From: JBICHM01 sp043101835
GTDB taxonomy: Bacteria > Planctomycetota > Phycisphaerae > Phycisphaerales > UBA1924
Length of the DNA stretch: 16,977 nucleotides
Direction: 5' to 3'
Assembly: GCA_043101835.1 (NCBI GenBank)
Contig: JBICHM010000024.1
Coordinates: 1-16,977, forward strand
Program-made: the position numbers and the translations under genes
Shown: positions 15,487-16,977 of the stretch, one piece after another
Layout: each line of letters opens with the position of its first letter
Numbering within the stretch: position 1 is the first letter of the stretch
The notes under the pieces: generated by a model
The model's database searches: none
Seen by the model: the letters and a program-made list of their open reading frames with translations, nothing else
What the model was told of the DNA's origin: nothing

Positions 15487-15980
15487 CGGCCGAGGCGAAC
15501 ATCGAGACGCGAATCGCGACGCCTGACGACGCCGCGCCGCTGCGCGAGGCGTTCGGCGATGCGCCGGCGTTCCGGCGACTCTTCGAAGGCGACGCCGGCG
15601 TGCTGGTGATCGTCGGCGAGCAGGACGGCAGGATCGTCGGCGCCGTCGCCGCGGAATCCTCCGGGCATCCGGTGGACAGCTCGTGGGCGTGGATCAGCGC
15701 CGAGTGGCCCGCCGAGGAGGCTCCGGATGTCGCGCTCTATCGGGGCGCGGCGGAGGCGTTCGACGCGCAACCGCCGGGGACGGGCAGCGCCGCGGCGCTC
15801 GCGGCTCCGGTCGCCGTCGGCGATCGCCAGCGCGCCAGAGCCCTCGAGGCGGCGGGGTTCCGCCCTCGGGGCGGCGCCTATCGCCCGATCGGCCCGGGCA
15901 TGGTCGAGTACCTCGACGGTTACACCGACCCCCAGGGATTTGTGGTGGATTTCGTCCGCGATCGCCCGGAATCTGCCTAG
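15483..15980 (+). CDS. GNAT-like N-acetyltransferase (tentative)
   Basis: The 165-residue frame has a GNAT-like start (ETRIATPDDAAPLREAF, then VLVIVGEQDGRIVGAVAAE, strands beta-3/4) and an acyl-transferase-like tail (RARALEAAGFRPRGGAYR). The Q/R-x-x-G-x-G/A acetyl-CoA loop is not clear, so this assignment is moderate. Start is GTG at 15483, overlapping the ATPase stop as GTGA; this coupling and the frame's length from there argue for it. It has the same strand and likely the same transcript as the ATPase. It ends 33 bases before an intrinsic terminator that serves the opposite strand. Confidence 0.6.
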   Translation: MTAEANIETRIATPDDAAPLREAFGDAPAFRRLFEGDAGVLVIVGEQDGRIVGAVAAESSGHPVDSSWAWISAEWPAEEAPDVALYRGAAEAFDAQPPGTGSAAALAAPVAVGDRQRARALEAAGFRPRGGAYRPIGPGMVEYLDGYTDPQGFVVDFVRDRPESA

Positions 15981-16012
15981 GCCAGTCCAGGCCATCGCCG
16001 GGCCGCCGCAAG

Positions 16013-16047
16013 AAAAACGCCGCGGGCCCGTGTCCGGGACGGCGGCG
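16013..16047 (-). terminator. Intrinsic terminator of the small RNA
   Basis: Read on the minus strand, CGCCGC (16047-16042) pairs with GCGGCG (16023-16018); an inner CCCG-GACA-CGGG tetraloop hairpin lies between them, and TTTTT follows (16017-16013). On the plus strand there is no T run after the hairpin, so it works in the minus direction only. Confidence 0.8.
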
Positions 16048-16158
16048 TGACTCCTCCGAGTGTGGCAGTCTGCTGGGCGTGCTCGCCCGAAAGCAGACGG
16101 ATCCGTCTCCAGATACGTCCGCATAAGTCGTCAGCGGTCTCCCTGTGCTGGACCGCTC
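16013..16158 (-). ncRNA. Candidate small RNA with own promoter and terminator
   Basis: Transcription from the promoter at 16194-16166 would start near 16158 and run to the T tract at 16013, about 145 bases. The body folds: a 5' hairpin with 7-base arms (16157-16151 and 16139-16133), a central hairpin with arms GTCTGCT/AGCAGAC (16098-16092, 16074-16068) and inner GGGCG/CGCCC, and an outer stem in which CTCCCCTGAG (16165-16156) could pair with CTCGGAGGAG (16060-16051). The outer stem with a large bubble and hairpin resembles 6S RNA, which binds RNA polymerase, but half of it lies before the expected start and length is short, so 6S identity is only a possibility. Confidence 0.6.
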
Positions 16159-16165
16159 AGGGGAG

Positions 16166-16194
16166 AGAATAACGACGCGGACGCAGTATGTCAA
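16166..16194 (-). promoter_or_regulatory. Strong sigma70-type promoter of the small RNA
   Basis: On the minus strand, TTGACA (16194-16189, perfect) and TATTCT (16171-16166, 4 of 6) are separated by 17 bases, the ideal spacing. No coding gene lies downstream on that strand; the GNAT gene is on the opposite strand. Confidence 0.75.
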
Positions 16195-16210
16195 GAATGC
16201 GCGCAGCGAA

Positions 16211-16539
16211 AGCGGTGAAGGTTGCCCTCCAACCGCTCGTCACGGACGCCCTGTGGCGTCGTCTCGCTGACGCCGAGGAGCAATCCCCCGATGCCCCTCA
16301 GCATTGGGCCGCTCTCTCGGTCGGCCCGGGGAACCGCTTCGCCCACGCGTTAGCGTCGGCGAAGCGGGCACAGGGATCCGTGGCTAGGTATGCAACGGCA
16401 CATCGACAAAGTCGAGGCCGAAGCGCTGCCACGGAGGAGTCAGCAGTTCGTGCCCGCGCTTGCGGGATCTTCAGTTGTGAGGAGTGTGCTTCCCTACTCC
16501 TCGGCCCGGCCTTTCGGCTAGGCAACGCTCAACAGTTGC
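16211..16539 (-). ncRNA. Candidate large structured RNA, family not recognised
   Basis: The stretch is densely paired. Strong stems (plus coordinates): GACGCC/GGCGTC 16245-16250 with 16255-16260; GGGCCG/CGGCCC 16306-16311 with 16322-16327; a 10-base perfect stem 16334-16343 with 16358-16367, capped by a 4-base stem and tetraloop; a long-range 8-base stem TCCGTGGC 16377-16384 with GCCACGGA 16428-16435, enclosing CGGC/GCCG and TCGAC/GTCGA; CCCGC/GCGGG 16453-16457 with 16462-16466; GAGGAGT/ACTCCTC 16479-16485 with 16496-16502; GCAAC/GTTGC 16522-16526 with 16535-16539. Loops are purine-rich mostly on the minus strand (GAAA, ACAG, AAGC), which favours that strand, as does a weak promoter just upstream. 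No RNase P, tmRNA, SRP or rRNA core motif was found. Confidence 0.5.
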
Positions 16540-16567
16540 AAGGTAGCGATCGCCCCTCGCCAGTCAA
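16540..16567 (-). promoter_or_regulatory. Weak promoter before the structured RNA
   Basis: On the minus strand TTGACT (16567-16562, 5 of 6) is followed after 16 bases by TACCTT (16545-16540, 3 of 6). It lies just after the omega-amidase stop (16588) and would start a transcript near 16533. Weak on its own; its position at the edge of the structured stretch is the main support. Confidence 0.35.
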
Positions 16568-16587
16568 CCCCCTATTTGCCCACTTTC

Positions 16588-16977
16588 TCAGGCTTTCTCC
16601 GGGGCGGTTTTCGGGCGATCCCCCACCGGCAGACGCGCATCGCGCCACGCGGGGAACTCGCGCCGCCAGGAGCGCAGGCGTTCAATGTCGATCGGGACTG
16701 ACAGCACACGCTCGCGATCATCGCCCTCCTCGAGCACGGCGCCGGCTGGATCGACGCACACGGAGCCGCCGGCATAGGCGAGATGCGGGTCGCTGCCGCA
16801 GCGATTGACGGCGAAGACGAACGCCTGGTTCTCGATCGCGCGCGCGATGGAGAGCGCCCGCCAGTGCGCAGCGCGCGCTGCAGGCCAGTTGGCGCCGAGC
16901 GCAAAGGCCTCTGCGCCCATCGCCAGCCCTGCGCGAAAGAGTTCCGGAAACCGCAGGTCGTAGCAGACGGCGCAGCC
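16588..16977 (-). CDS. Carbon-nitrogen hydrolase, omega-amidase (YafV/Nit2-like), C-terminal part
   Basis: The visible 129 residues are the C-terminal half of a nitrilase-fold amidohydrolase: VCYDLRFPELFR holds the catalytic Cys, followed by ANWPAARAAHW, ARAIENQAFVFAVNRCGSD and a C-terminal FPAWRDA, which together resemble E. coli YafV, an omega-amidase that repairs or recycles alpha-keto-omega-amides such as 2-oxoglutaramate. The catalytic Glu and Lys lie in the missing N-terminal part. The gene enters from the right edge and ends with TGA at 16590-16588. Confidence 0.9.
   Translation of the reverse strand, partial: GCAVCYDLRFPELFRAGLAMGAEAFALGANWPAARAAHWRALSIARAIENQAFVFAVNRCGSDPHLAYAGGSVCVDPAGAVLEEGDDRERVLSVPIDIERLRSWRREFPAWRDARLPVGDRPKTAPEKA

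Larger units (their letters stand above)
15981..16587 (-). ncRNA. 607-base gene-free region with RNA-like structure
   Basis: No protein gene is supported: all open frames here are short and lack family features. The region divides into a small RNA unit near 16013-16194 (promoter, structured body, terminator; listed separately) and a structured stretch at about 16211-16539. GC content appears lower than in neighbouring genes. Both parts fit transcription from the minus strand, away from the omega-amidase gene. Confidence 0.55.

Noticed and set aside
16334..16367. Integron attC-like or terminator reading of the long stem
   Set aside because: The GTTAGC in the loop recalls attC sites, but there is no matching pair of core sites, no integrase and no T run next to the stem.
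16211..16539. RNase P RNA, tmRNA or SRP RNA identity for the structured region
   Set aside because: No GAGGAAAGTC core of RNase P, no tRNA-like 3' T-arm or clear tag frame for tmRNA (a GCTAAC in a stem gives an unlikely tag), and no SRP apical GGAAG motif.

Overview
The window looks like a piece of a high-GC planctomycete chromosome, probably of the Phycisphaerales type. I infer this from four things: an extended-N-terminus rho next to coaE, a Sigma70_ECF-type sigma factor translationally coupled to a Hanks-type kinase with C-terminal repeats, a secreted protein with a PAP-type variant of the PEP-CTERM sorting tail, and an FHA domain fused to a GspE/PilB-type ATPase. No mobile element, CRISPR array or integration site was seen.

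Layout. 1-2469 (minus): rho (C-terminus cut by the window edge), a 322-base leader with a promoter, then coaE. 2607-3428 (plus): a small metzincin-type zinc protease without a signal peptide, end to end with a minus-strand alpha/beta hydrolase (3432-4547). The hydrolase is the last gene of a minus-strand run: ECF sigma (8365-7817), Ser/Thr kinase (7820-5595), PAC2-family protein (5586-4627), hydrolase. 8653-9288 (plus): a secreted PAP-CTERM protein. 13428-9337 (minus): a three-gene overlapping operon of an ArsR-like regulator, a serine hydrolase of the beta-lactamase fold, and a Kelch-like protein with two NTF2-like domains; a perfect inverted repeat lies over the regulator's start codon. 13656-13727 (plus): tRNA-Gly(CCC). 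13858-15980 (plus): FHA-GspE/PilB ATPase overlapping a GNAT-like gene. 15981-16587: 607 bases without a protein gene. 16588-16977 (minus): C-terminal part of an omega-amidase.

The most interesting parts are three. First, the Rho P-loop reads GNT where GKT is expected (Asn350 at the place of the catalytic lysine), in a Rho that otherwise looks intact. Second, the 607-base gap next to the omega-amidase holds a minus-strand unit with a near-consensus promoter (TTGACA, 17 bases, TATTCT) and an intrinsic terminator, so a small RNA of about 145 bases. Third, upstream of it on the same strand lie about 330 bases packed with strong helices (up to 10 perfect base pairs), with purine-rich loops on the minus strand, which I could not match to RNase P RNA, tmRNA, SRP RNA or rRNA. 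Together they are the best candidate for something undescribed.
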